From assembly GCF_900106695.1 (NCBI RefSeq), contig NZ_FNMZ01000001.1, forward strand, positions 1-64,000: a stretch of 64,000 nucleotides of DNA, written 5' to 3'. Position 1 is the first letter of the stretch. The number at the start of each line of letters is the position of its first letter. Below are positions 1 to 8,076 of this stretch, in pieces. Source of the DNA: Albimonas donghaensis (GTDB taxonomy: Bacteria; Pseudomonadota; Alphaproteobacteria; Rhodobacterales; Rhodobacteraceae). Below the pieces are notes generated by a model. That model saw only the letters and a list, made by a program, of their open reading frames with translations. It had not been told where the DNA came from and did not search any database. The translations under genes and the position numbers were made by a program.

Positions 1-95
1 CCTGGAAGCTACGCCGCCTCGGGCCAGCTCCCCGTGCTCCCAGAGGGGGCAGTTTTGGAGGCCGATAAGGGGTCAAACTTCGGCGCCGATTGACA
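1..95. mobile_element. Terminal end of an IS21-family-like insertion sequence (rest lies left of the window)
   Basis: The plus strand ends in GATTGACA at position 95 and carries two related ~25-bp units: one at about 46-69 (GGGGGCAGTTTTGGAGGCC core) and one at about 69-95 (GGGGTCAAACTTCGGCGCC core). Multiple terminal repeats with a CA-3' end of this kind are typical of IS21-family elements. No transposase is visible because the element would extend beyond position 1. The abrupt change at 95/96 into IS3-like sequence marks the insertion junction. Family assignment is from remembered repeat style, not a search. Confidence 0.55.
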
Positions 96-194
96 ATGGT
101 CTGTTCCTCGCTGGACCTGCTTCGCTTCATGTCCGGTCCTTTCTCCTGGGCCGGATTCTTACTCCGTTTGGAGGAGAACGCGGGGGTCACGTCA
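96..194 (-). mobile_element. 5' remnant of an IS3-family element (left end plus first codons of orfA)
   Basis: Read on the minus strand, an inverted-repeat-like start TGACGTGACCCCCG begins at 194. It is followed by a leader with a GGAGAAAGGA ribosome site and an ATG at 130, encoding MKRSRSSEEQTI. This matches the canonical IS3-family OrfA start (MKRSRFSEEQII). The frame is interrupted after about 12 codons by the IS21-type end at 95. Only this fragment remains, so it is not functional. Confidence 0.6.
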
Positions 195-348
195 GGGTGT
201 GCAGGCATGGGGGCGGCGTCATGCAGCCCCAAGGGCGACAGGCGCGGCGCCCCCCGTCACGACGAGACGGTCTGGAGATGGACGCATGTCGCCCGAGCGC
301 TCCACGACAAGGGCGGGGTCACCGCGGAAATCCGGGAACGCTTCGCGT

Positions 349-846
349 CTATTCGGGCGCCGACTTCAGTTCGCGCTGCCATGGCTTGCCGTTGCACTCG
401 GTCGCGCGATGGGAGACGTGATAGGACAGGATCCGCTCGATCATTTCCAGCATGCTCGCCTGCTCCGCCTCGTCGAGCGGCGACAGCATATGCTGGATGG
501 CCTCCGCGATCAGCGGCTGGGCATCGGTGATCGCCTCCTCGCCGGACGGCGTGATGTAGGCGACGCGCGCGCGCCTGTCCCGCGCGCCCACCTCCCGCCG
601 GATCATGCCGTGTTTCTCAAGCCGCTTGATCACATCGCCCGTGGTCGAGGTGTCGAGCTCCGCGCGCACGGCGATGGTGGTCTGCTCCAGCCCCGGCTCC
701 AGACCGATGATCACGAGGATGGTGTACTGGATCGGCGTGAGGTTCACGCTTTGCAGACAGTCGTGGAAGACCGCGACGGAGACCTGATGCAATCGCCTGA
801 TCTGATGCCCGGGCGTGCGGATTCGGGCGTATGATGCGTTGTCCAT
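349..846 (-). CDS. MarR-family transcriptional regulator
   Basis: A 165-residue protein of normal MarR length. The winged-helix domain spans about residues 35-105: a helix-turn-helix with TSTTGDVIKRLEKHGMI as recognition helix, then the wing GARDRRARVAYIT, where the D-x-R signature is intact. The C-terminal helices (about 110-150) would complete the dimer interface. It probably binds a small aromatic or carboxylic ligand and represses a nearby operon. It lies on the same strand as, and downstream of, the dctPQM TRAP operon but is separated from it by a 16-bp-stem hairpin, so it may have its own promoter. Control of the TRAP operon is inference. The start at 846 is the first ATG and gives a full-length N-terminus. 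Confidence 0.9.
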   Translation of the reverse strand: MDNASYARIRTPGHQIRRLHQVSVAVFHDCLQSVNLTPIQYTILVIIGLEPGLEQTTIAVRAELDTSTTGDVIKRLEKHGMIRREVGARDRRARVAYITPSGEEAITDAQPLIAEAIQHMLSPLDEAEQASMLEMIERILSYHVSHRATECNGKPWQRELKSAPE

Positions 847-880
847 TCGGGGCCGTTTTCCTCATGCCGGGCGACGCGAT

Positions 881-927
881 GCGGTCCAGGCTCCGGCGCC
901 CGAGGCGGGGCCCGGAGCCTGGACCGC
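881..927 (-). terminator. Strong hairpin terminator after dctM
   Basis: A perfect 16-bp stem (881-896 pairs with 912-927) has a 15-nt loop that can itself pair internally. It starts 5 bp downstream of the dctM stop and lies before marR. There is no clear U-tract, as is common in very GC-rich genomes. Confidence 0.7.
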
Positions 928-931
928 GTGC

Positions 932-2239
932 TCAGTTCAGCCAGGAGACCGGGACGAGCACCAGTTCCGGGAACATCACCAGAACGGCGCCGATCACCAG
1001 ATCGACCAGCAGGAACCACAGGATGCCCTGAAAGATCCCGCCGAGGGACACCTTGTCTCCGACCACGCCCTTGATGACGAACACGTTCATGCCCATCGGC
1101 GGAGAGATCATGCCGACCTCCAGCAGCTTCGTGAGAAAGACGCCGAACCAGATCAGGTTGAAGCCGGCCTCGTCGATGATCGGAAGCACGATAGGCAGCG
1201 TCAGCAGCATCGTGCCGATCGGCTCCAGGAACATGCCCAGCACCAGATAGATCACCGCGATGCCCAGGATCAGCATCACCGGGTCGGTTCCGAAGCCGAT
1301 CACCAGGTCCGTGATGAACACGCCCGAGCCGCTCAGCGCCAGGAAGCGGATCAGCAGCGCCGCGCCGCAGCCGATGATGAACAGGCTCGACGTGGTCGTC
1401 AGCGTCTCGATCGCCGCTTCCTTCAGATCCCGCAGGCTCAGCGAGCGCGAGACGAAGGCGATGATCAGGGCGATGACCGAACCGACGGCGCCCGCCTCGG
1501 TCGGGGTGAAGAAGCCGGCGAGCAGGCCGCCGAACACGCCGGAGATCAGCACCAGAACCGGCAGCGTCTCGCGCAGGGCGTCGAAGCGCATGGCCCAGGT
1601 GATCTTCTCCTCCACCCGCGGGGCCAGTTCGGGGTTCAGCTTCACCCGGACGATGATCAGCGCGATGTAGCCCGCCGCGGTGATCAGTCCGACCGAGATG
1701 CCGCCCATGAACAGCGAGGCGATGGGGACCTGGGCGATGATGCCGTAAAGGATCATGAGGATCGAGGGCGGGATCAGCGCGCCCAGCGTGCCCGCGACGG
1801 CCAGGGTGCCGGCGGCCAGCCGGGGGTCGTAGCGATACTTGACCATCTCCGGGAACGCGATGCGCCCCATCGCGGCCGAACAGGCGATGGAGGACCCGGC
1901 CACCGCCGCGAACCCCGCCGCGCCGAAGACCGAAGCCACGGCGAGCCCGCCGGGAAGGGCGGACAGCCAGAGCCGCGCGAACCTGAACAGTCCGCGGGTC
2001 AGCCCGGCCCGGTAGCTCACGTAGCCCATCATGAGGAACATGGGGATGGAGCTGAGCGTCCATGTGGCGGCGAAGGTCTGGGGCACCAGGCTGAGCGTGC
2101 CCCAGGCGGCCCGCTCTCCGCCGACCCACCAGATGCCCATGAAGGATACGCCGATAAGCGCGAAGCCGATGGGCACCCGGTTCGCGACGAGCAGGACGAG
2201 CAAGCCGATGCAGATCAGGCCGATCTCGAGATTGCTCAT
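932..2239 (-). CDS. dctM: TRAP transporter large permease subunit (DctM)
   Basis: A 435-residue polytopic inner-membrane protein, the usual DctM length, with about 12 hydrophobic segments. It is the channel-forming subunit of a tripartite ATP-independent periplasmic transporter, driving Na+/H+-coupled uptake of an organic acid delivered by DctP. Family motifs visible include the GSSIACSAAMGRI segment (near residue 95), LIPPSILMILYG, GFFTPTEAGAVG and the C-terminal GMISPPMGMNVFVI. The ATG at 2239 was chosen because it overlaps the dctQ stop by 4 bp (ATGA). A longer in-frame reading would add 38 non-hydrophobic residues unlike DctM. Order is dctP-dctQ-dctM. The substrate cannot be deduced. Confidence 0.95.
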   Translation of the reverse strand: MSNLEIGLICIGLLVLLVANRVPIGFALIGVSFMGIWWVGGERAAWGTLSLVPQTFAATWTLSSIPMFLMMGYVSYRAGLTRGLFRFARLWLSALPGGLAVASVFGAAGFAAVAGSSIACSAAMGRIAFPEMVKYRYDPRLAAGTLAVAGTLGALIPPSILMILYGIIAQVPIASLFMGGISVGLITAAGYIALIIVRVKLNPELAPRVEEKITWAMRFDALRETLPVLVLISGVFGGLLAGFFTPTEAGAVGSVIALIIAFVSRSLSLRDLKEAAIETLTTTSSLFIIGCGAALLIRFLALSGSGVFITDLVIGFGTDPVMLILGIAVIYLVLGMFLEPIGTMLLTLPIVLPIIDEAGFNLIWFGVFLTKLLEVGMISPPMGMNVFVIKGVVGDKVSLGGIFQGILWFLLVDLVIGAVLVMFPELVLVPVSWLN

Positions 2240-2790
2240 GCCGCGCCGACTTCGGAATGGGATGCCGCGGGAGGAAGGTTGCCGGTCGCGAACTGGATCA
2301 GGCGCATGGCCACCAGCAGGCACAGGGCGCCGCAGCCGGCGGGAAGCAACCAATAGGCGGGCCAGACGTAAAGGCGCAGACCCGACTCCATGTCGAAGGC
2401 GCCGAGCTTGTATTTCTTCATCGCGGTCAGCCAGGCGCTGTAGGTGAGCAGGGCGAAGACCACCAGGGTCACCGCATGGCCGCAGGCCGCCTGAACGCGC
2501 AGCGCCCGCGGCGCAAGCCGGCCGGAGAGCGCGTCCATGGTGATATGCTGGCCGAGCCGTTCGGTATAGGCCAGCGGCAGGAACGCGCAGGCCACCATGT
2601 AGTATTCGGAGACGATCAGGGTGGTGCCGGGCAGCGAGCCGCCCAGCACCGCGCGGCTGATCACGTCAGCCGTCACATGGGTCATCATCAGAAGGACGGC
2701 GATGCCGCCGCCCCACATGAGGATCTCGACGAGCCGGTCGATCGTCGCCCAGAGCCGCCCGATCCCCGGGCGGCGGCCTTGCGTGGTCAT
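2236..2790 (-). CDS. dctQ: TRAP transporter small permease subunit (DctQ)
   Basis: A 184-residue protein with four predicted membrane segments (about residues 20-40, 55-75, 95-118 and 138-160), as expected for DctQ. The motif QHITMDALSGRLAP between helices 2 and 3 matches the family's conserved cytoplasmic loop. It couples with DctM in the membrane. It starts 25 bp downstream of dctP and overlaps dctM by 4 bp, so translation is likely coupled. No anomalies are seen. Confidence 0.92.
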   Translation of the reverse strand: MTTQGRRPGIGRLWATIDRLVEILMWGGGIAVLLMMTHVTADVISRAVLGGSLPGTTLIVSEYYMVACAFLPLAYTERLGQHITMDALSGRLAPRALRVQAACGHAVTLVVFALLTYSAWLTAMKKYKLGAFDMESGLRLYVWPAYWLLPAGCGALCLLVAMRLIQFATGNLPPAASHSEVGAA

Positions 2791-2815
2791 GGATGAAGCC
2801 TCTGGCTGCGCCGGA

Positions 2816-3964
2816 TCAGTTCAGGCCGTAGGTTTCGAGATCCAGCTTGGAGTGGATCTCGGTCCAGAACAGCTCGGCCAGCGCCTCGGTGTCGGTGGGA
2901 TCCAGCTCGTTGGTCAGCTTCTTCCACTTTTCGAGCAGCGCCAGGAAGGTGTCGACCTTGCCGTCCACGTCGTCGAGCCGGAAGTCGTCGCGGTAGATCG
3001 ACTTGATGGTCTCGACATCGTCGCGGATGAACGCCTCGGTCGCGTCCCGCAGGGCCGCGTCGGCCTCGACGATCTCGATGCCCTTCTCACGGGCGGTTTC
3101 GAGGTCGAGAACCTCCTGCTTCACATAGGCGGTGACCATGAAGGCGGTGGCCTCGGACATGCCGCGGGCCACGGCCTCGCGCTCCTCCATGTCGAGCGAC
3201 AGCCAGAAGTCGAGGTTCAGCTGGCCGATCCCGGAGCCGCCGAAAGTGCCGCCGGGCATGCCGGGGGTGATGCCGCCGACCACGTCGAAGAGGCTGAGGT
3301 TGCTCATCTCGCCGATGGCGTTGATCGTGCAGTCGACCAGGCCCTGGTTGAGCCCGTCGAACACCTCGTTGGCGGAAATGGTGATGGGCGAAGCGCCCAT
3401 GGCCTCGGCCCAGCGGCGGAAGATGCTGACCGGACCGCGGACGGCGCGGCCCTCGATGTCCTCGACCGAGGACGCGGGCTCGCGGCACAGCAGCGAGAAC
3501 TGCGAGCCGGGCGCGAAGGCCAGGCCGATCTGGTTCTGCGCCAGGTTCTGCCGCACGCATTCGGGGCAGTGCATGGTGACGTATTCCATGAGCGCGCCGC
3601 CGACCGTGGCGCCGATGCTGGCGGGACGCGCGCCGAGGTTGGCGACCATGGTCAGGTCGGCGACGAAGTTCTGTTCGGAGAACTCGTTCGGGAAATAGGC
3701 GGTCAGCAGCATGGTGGAATCGGCGACGCCGGAGGTCAGGCCCGGCGAGGCCTGCTTGAGGTCGAGAACCGTGAGGGCGAAGACCTCGGTGTCGAGGTCG
3801 GTGTTGTCCTCGACGTGCTGCGCCAACACCTTGAAGGTGTCGTCGACGATGGACTGGGCCGGAAAGCCGTGCGCGATGCGCATGGTTTCCGCCTGGGCGG
3901 CGCCGCTCGCGGCGGCGGCGGCGAAGGCAAGGGCGAGAGCGCCCGTCTTGCTGTTGCGGCTCAT
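2816..3964 (-). CDS. dctP: TRAP transporter substrate-binding protein (DctP family)
   Basis: A 382-residue periplasmic protein with a clear signal peptide (about residues 1-25, ending SGAAQA) and a mature start ETMRIAHGFP, typical of DctP. It captures an organic acid or similar anion for the DctQM permease encoded directly downstream. It carries an unusual HCPEC motif near the middle followed by two more cysteines (SLLC and VDC), features shared with the orphan DctP at 55968-57080. The two therefore belong to the same subfamily. The usual Arg contact region around RAVRGP is present. The ATG is preceded by a GGAGGAAAC ribosome site. The ligand is unknown. Confidence 0.93.
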   Translation of the reverse strand: MSRNSKTGALALAFAAAAASGAAQAETMRIAHGFPAQSIVDDTFKVLAQHVEDNTDLDTEVFALTVLDLKQASPGLTSGVADSTMLLTAYFPNEFSEQNFVADLTMVANLGARPASIGATVGGALMEYVTMHCPECVRQNLAQNQIGLAFAPGSQFSLLCREPASSVEDIEGRAVRGPVSIFRRWAEAMGASPITISANEVFDGLNQGLVDCTINAIGEMSNLSLFDVVGGITPGMPGGTFGGSGIGQLNLDFWLSLDMEEREAVARGMSEATAFMVTAYVKQEVLDLETAREKGIEIVEADAALRDATEAFIRDDVETIKSIYRDDFRLDDVDGKVDTFLALLEKWKKLTNELDPTDTEALAELFWTEIHSKLDLETYGLN

Positions 3965-4510
3965 GGTTCGTTTCCTCCTGGGCGCTTCGTCCGCAAGGGA
4001 TGGAAGCGCGTTTTCTCCCCGTCGTGGGCTGCGGGGTTGCCTTTGCGTAGCACCGGGCGCTCGGATTTAACAAGTATGCTCATTAATCCGGGGCGTGGAT
4101 TTTCGGCTGAATGTTGCGATGCGGATGTCGTCATGGCGCGGAATTGGAGGTGTTTCGCCCCATTCGCGCAGCAAAATTGCGCTGTGGCGGGGCGGTGCGG
4201 TCGCCTGCGCATTCGGCGCCGAGGCGAGCCCCCGGAAATCCCGGCGAGCGCGCGATCAGCGCCGCGGAACCCGCGGCGTTCCGGACGTCCGGTCGATCCG
4301 GCCTGTCTCCGGTTGCGCGAAGGCGGACATCAGATCGCGACCATGAACCCGGCGAGCGGATCGGCCGAGCGGCATGTTCCGCCGGGACGGCCTTCACCTC
4401 CGCGCCGTCTGGGCGTATGCGAGGGACGCGCGCCGCCCGTGGCGCACGGCCCCCTTCCGGCTCGCGGCGCCCCTTCGCGAGCGATTTCCGGACCCTGGAC
4501 GGAACCGCAT
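3965..4510. other. Intergenic region upstream of dctP; no gene seen
   Basis: 546 bp between the dctP start (minus strand) and the first plausible start of the next plus-strand gene. It holds the dctP promoter region, with an AT-rich island around 4060-4090 standing out from the GC-rich background. No convincing coding sequence was found. The continuous plus-strand reading frame through this stretch is a low-stop artefact of GC-rich DNA. Confidence 0.5.
4062..4090. promoter_or_regulatory. Candidate operator/promoter element for the dctPQM operon
   Basis: An AT-rich stretch bounded by the inverted arms CGGATT (4062-4067) and AATCCG (4085-4090), with a 17-bp spacer, about 100 bp upstream of the dctP start. 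It could bind the MarR protein or another regulator. There is no second copy to support it. Confidence 0.25.
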
Positions 4511-5920
4511 TTGCCCCTCGCCTCCCCCATCGACCGCGCCGCCGGCATCCTGCTGATCCTCGATCTTGCGCTGGTGGCCCTGGGGCGATGGGGGGGCGGG
4601 ACCTGGATGGAGCCGGTGGAGTATGCCTGCGCCGCCGCCGTGGCGGGGCTGCTGGCGGCCCGGGCCTCGCGTCAGCCGAGGGTGTTCGTGGGGATCGGCG
4701 TGGTCCTGTCGCTGATCGCTCTGGCGACCCTGCCGGGCGGCGCGGCGCTGATCGGCGACGGGCTCGCGCAGGCGGCCTTCATCGCGGCCTTCTTCGCGGC
4801 GCTGGCCACGCTGCGCCACGCGGCCGAGACCTCGCCCTCGATCCGCGACTGCGGGCTGTTCCTGGCCTCTCGCCCGCCCGGCCAGCGATATGCGGCGCTG
4901 ACGCTCGGGGGCGCGGCCTTCGGGACGGTGCTGAACTACGGCTCGATCGCGCTGCTGGGGTCGCTGGCGACAGCCTCGGCCGAGGCGGAGCCGAACCCCG
5001 AAATACGCGAGATCCGCACCCGCCGGATGCTGCTGGCCACGGCCCGCGGACTGGTGGCGATGCTGCCCTGGTCGCCGCTGAGCTTCGCCATCGCCATCAC
5101 CACCGCCCTGATTCCCGGCGCGAGCTGGGCGGGCGTGCTTCCCTACGCGCTGGTCTCGGGCCTGCTGCTCGCGTCCATCGGCTGGGCGATGGATTCGATC
5201 TTCAAACCCCGCCTCTCCGCCGCCGCCTCCGCCCCCGGCGCCGGACGGGCCGAACCGGAGCCCGGCGGCTGGGCGCGCACCCTGCCGCTGGTGACGCTGC
5301 TGGCGGTGATCGGCGGCGGCGCGGCGACGCTGCACCTGGCGACGGGGGTCTCCATCGTGGGCGTGGTGATGGTCTGGGCGCCGCTGGTCTCGGCCGCCTG
5401 GGTCTGGCTGCAGGGCCCCGGCGCGCGATGGCGCCGGCTGTCGTCGCGGGCGGCGGGCTACACCGTGCGCGACCTTCCCCGATACCGCGCCGAGATCGTG
5501 CTGCTGATGATGGCGGGCTTCATCGGCGCGGTGGGCTCGGGGCTGCTCGCCCCCGTGGTGCGCGGCGCCGGCCTGCACCTGGAGCTCGTGCCCGCCTGGG
5601 CGCTGCTGCTGTCGGCGCTGTGGTTGATGCCGCTGGCGGGGCAGATCGGGATGAACCCGATCCTGGCGGCCTCCCTGCTGGCGCCGCTGCTGCCTTCGCC
5701 GGAGGCGATGGGCGTCAGCCCCGAAGCGGTGGTCTGCGCCTTCACCGCCGGCTGGGCGGTGGCGGGGGCGTCCTCGCCCTACACCGCGTCCACGCTGATG
5801 CTGGCCGCGTTCAGCGGCACGACGGCCCGCCGGGTGGGGCTGGTCTGGAACGGCGCCTACGCGCTTGTCTGCGGCGCGGCGCTATCCGCCTGGGTGCTGT
5901 GCATCGCCTACCTGCTGTAG
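4511..5920 (+). CDS. Polytopic membrane protein, possibly an ion-transporter-superfamily permease
   Basis: About 469 residues with 10-12 hydrophobic segments. It contains a NYGSIALLGSLA segment after helix 4 or 5, an MLPWSPLSFAIAITTA helix, and a C-terminal GMNPILAASLLAP...GWAVAGASSPYTAS pair of small-residue-rich hairpins. Repeated re-entrant-looking motifs of this type occur in the ion transporter superfamily (ArsB/NhaD/DASS), but I cannot assign a family with certainty. The TTG at 4511 is proposed because the first membrane helix follows within 10 residues and GGACGGA lies just upstream. An ATG at 4343 would add 56 Arg/Pro-rich residues. It stands alone, with no operon partner. Function unknown. 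Confidence 0.65.
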   Translation: MPLASPIDRAAGILLILDLALVALGRWGGGTWMEPVEYACAAAVAGLLAARASRQPRVFVGIGVVLSLIALATLPGGAALIGDGLAQAAFIAAFFAALATLRHAAETSPSIRDCGLFLASRPPGQRYAALTLGGAAFGTVLNYGSIALLGSLATASAEAEPNPEIREIRTRRMLLATARGLVAMLPWSPLSFAIAITTALIPGASWAGVLPYALVSGLLLASIGWAMDSIFKPRLSAAASAPGAGRAEPEPGGWARTLPLVTLLAVIGGGAATLHLATGVSIVGVVMVWAPLVSAAWVWLQGPGARWRRLSSRAAGYTVRDLPRYRAEIVLLMMAGFIGAVGSGLLAPVVRGAGLHLELVPAWALLLSALWLMPLAGQIGMNPILAASLLAPLLPSPEAMGVSPEAVVCAFTAGWAVAGASSPYTASTLMLAAFSGTTARRVGLVWNGAYALVCGAALSAWVLCIAYLL

Positions 5921-5941
5921 GGGCCCGTTCCTCGCGTCATG

Positions 5942-5957
5942 GCCCGGCGGGCCGGGC
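5942..5957 (+). terminator. Short GC hairpin downstream of the membrane protein gene
   Basis: Stem of 6 bp (GCCCGG/CCGGGC) with a 4-nt loop, about 20 bp after the stop codon at 5918-5920. Weak, with no T-tract. Confidence 0.3.
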
Positions 5958-6149
5958 AGGGGCGCTCGCGCCATCGCGGGGAGCCGCGTCGAGGGACCTG
6001 AGGCCGTCGCCCGCAGCCTTCCCGCGCCATCGCCCCGCGATCCCAATGGGTTGACCCGATGGAAAACCTTGAGGGACTATGGGGCGAGCGTCATGACCCC
6101 TTCGCTTGCGCGCGCCGCAGATCTTCGCCTTCAGGAGAAATATTTCCGC

Positions 6150-7277
6150 ATGTTCCGAACCTTGTCGCTCGTCGCCGTCCTGTTTCTCACGGCCTGCGCC
6201 GAAACTCCGCGCCAGTCCGCCGTCGCGTTCCAGCCGCCGCCCGAAGCGCTGAATGAGGGCGCCGTGCTGCTGGCCGACATGCGCCCGGAATTCGATTGGG
6301 CGGGCCAGAAGGACGCGCTGCGCGACGGGGTCGCCGCCTATTTCGACCGCTATGCGCCGGGGTGGCGGGTGGTCGACGCGGCCTCCGGGCAGAGCGGGGA
6401 CCTGACGCTCACCTGCTCGACCTACCACGACGGCTGGAGCAATTGCGCCGAGGTCGAGCTGACCTGCAGCCTGGGGATGAAGGGCGAGGAGCGCCGCCGC
6501 TTCAAGTTCGAGCGCGAGTCGGAAACATGCGGCAAGGGCGGCGACGACGCCTCCACCCGGGCCGAGGCCTACAACCGGGGCCTGGCCATCGCCGAGCGCG
6601 CCGCCGCCGAGATCGCCGGGGACCCGGAGATGTCGCGGATCGTCGGCGCGGATCGTCGGCAGGACCTGCTGGACACCGCCCTCGCCTCGCAGGATGAGGC
6701 GGAGCTGCTGGCCTTCGCCGACACCTATCCGGGCACGCCGGAAGCCGAACGCGCCCGCCGGATCGCCGGGCAATGGCGCGCCCGGGCGCTGGAGGACGCG
6801 ACGGTTGTCGAGTCGGGGGACGCCGGGGCGGGGGACGCCGGGGCGGAGGGCGCCGGCGCGGAGGTCGCGGGTGCGGGGGGCGAGCCGGAGCAGGCCGCGC
6901 CCGCGCCGGCCCCGGAGACGCCCGCGACGCCCGCCGCCGAGGCGGCCCCGACCACGGTCGCCGCGGCGGAGGAGCCCCCGGTCGCGGCAGCGCCGACGCC
7001 CGCGGACACCGACCTTTCCTGCTATGACACCCGTCAGAACATGTGCGCGGATTACAGCTTCCCCACCGTCGCCAAGCGCTACGAGTTCGAGCGCAAATGC
7101 GTGCAGGGCGGCACGCAGGTGCTCGACACGTTCTGTCCCCGCGATGCGGACACCGCGGGATGCGAGCACCGCAGCGGCGGCACGCGCGTCGTCACCTGGG
7201 TCTATGGCATGAACTCCGGCCAGGTCGCCCAGTCCTGCCGAGCGAATGGCGGACGCGTGGCGGACCCGCTCGGATAG
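6150..7277 (+). CDS. Predicted lipoprotein with Ala/Pro-rich linker and Cys-rich C-terminal domain
   Basis: 375 residues. The start at 6150 has an AGGAGA ribosome site 12 bp upstream and yields a lipoprotein signal: a hydrophobic helix followed by the lipobox LTAC (Cys16). The N-terminal part (about 20-200) has paired cysteines (LTCSTYHDGWSNC, LTCS, ETCG) and helical segments with YPGTPEAERARRIAGQW near residue 195. An Ala/Pro/Glu-rich low-complexity linker (about 225-290) follows, then a C-terminal domain with about six cysteines (SCYD, NMCADY, KCVQ, TFCP, GCEH, SCRA). It is probably anchored to a membrane facing the periplasm. Family unknown; monocistronic. Confidence 0.75.
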   Translation: MFRTLSLVAVLFLTACAETPRQSAVAFQPPPEALNEGAVLLADMRPEFDWAGQKDALRDGVAAYFDRYAPGWRVVDAASGQSGDLTLTCSTYHDGWSNCAEVELTCSLGMKGEERRRFKFERESETCGKGGDDASTRAEAYNRGLAIAERAAAEIAGDPEMSRIVGADRRQDLLDTALASQDEAELLAFADTYPGTPEAERARRIAGQWRARALEDATVVESGDAGAGDAGAEGAGAEVAGAGGEPEQAAPAPAPETPATPAAEAAPTTVAAAEEPPVAAAPTPADTDLSCYDTRQNMCADYSFPTVAKRYEFERKCVQGGTQVLDTFCPRDADTAGCEHRSGGTRVVTWVYGMNSGQVAQSCRANGGRVADPLG

Positions 7278-7359
7278 GCGCGAAGGCGGCCTTCCGCCCC
7301 GGCGGATCGGAGCATCGAGCGGTCCGATGCCGCCGGAGATTTCCGGCATACGCGGGGCT

Positions 7360-7385
7360 GGCGAGGGGTTGAGAGGCCCCTCGCC
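7360..7385 (+). terminator. Hairpin terminator after the lipoprotein gene
   Basis: A 9-bp perfect stem (GGCGAGGGG at 7360-7368 with CCCCTCGCC at 7377-7385) and an 8-nt loop, about 80 bp past the stop codon. A smaller hairpin (7332-7347, 6-bp stem) precedes it. No T-run. Confidence 0.45.
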
Positions 7386-7716
7386 GGTCCCCTGCGATGC
7401 CGCAGCGGGGCGAAGGACGGGGGCGCCGATCCCGCCCATGCCAAGGCGCGCCTTCTGGTCGCCGCGCTTCGCGTTTCGATCAGGCGCCCGGCGCGATTTC
7501 ATGCGGGACCCACGGGATTGCGGGTCGGGCTCTCAGGGCGTCTGCCGGGCGTTTCGGATCCCGTTGGCGCGGTGATCTGGGCCGCTGTTCCAATGTGGCC
7601 AGCATCTGTCCGCGCCCCTCTCGAATTTCGCGCCATCTCCCTCGCGCCGCCATGATTTCGGATGTGAAGGAAGGCGTCGCCGTCCCTGCATCAGAGGCAC
7701 GCGGTTCACGAAAAAC

Positions 7717-7738
7717 AACTTGAGCGTCCGCTCAAGTT
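7717..7738. promoter_or_regulatory. Perfect 22-bp palindrome, TetR-type operator candidate
   Basis: AACTTGAGCG and CGCTCAAGTT are exact inverted arms separated by 2 bp. The arrangement TTGAGCG-N2-CGCTCAA resembles operators of TetR/AcrR-family repressors. It could also form a hairpin. It lies about 340 bp upstream of the glutathione transferase genes, and no TetR gene is in the window. Confidence 0.5.
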
Positions 7739-8076
7739 TGAGTATGCAGGTCTGGCGAAGCCGGCCGGACGCCCTCTCCAGCGGTTGAGTTCGCGAGTCC
7801 TGAGAATGGCTCGGTCGCCTGTCTTGTGAAGTTCATGAAAAAACGACTCTCGTGGCGCGTAACGTAATCGAATTCAGGCGGACGTCCGGAAGTAGCAGTC
7901 GTGACGTCAGCGACATAGGCGCCGGTCCCCGGGTTTGAATTCGAAAATACGCGCCGTCTGGCCGCGGGAGCATGAAGGGGCGTCGGTCCCCCGGCTGACC
8001 GCGCTGGCGGAATATCCGCGCGCAAAAGCGCGTCGTCCCGGTCGGGCGCCGCATCCACGTGAAAGGAAGACACGGC

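Larger units (their letters stand above)
7278..8076. other. Long intergenic region, no convincing gene
   Basis: About 800 bp between the lipoprotein gene and the glutathione transferase pair. It contains a terminator hairpin (7360-7385) and a perfect 22-bp operator-like palindrome (7717-7738). From about 7680 on, base composition becomes less GC-rich, consistent with a regulatory region. Open frames here have no recognisable protein features. Confidence 0.5.

Noticed and set aside
815-2356. Long plus-strand reading frame antisense to dctM
   Set aside because: Asp/Arg/His-rich composition with no domain, antisense to a clear permease gene; a GC-rich shadow frame.
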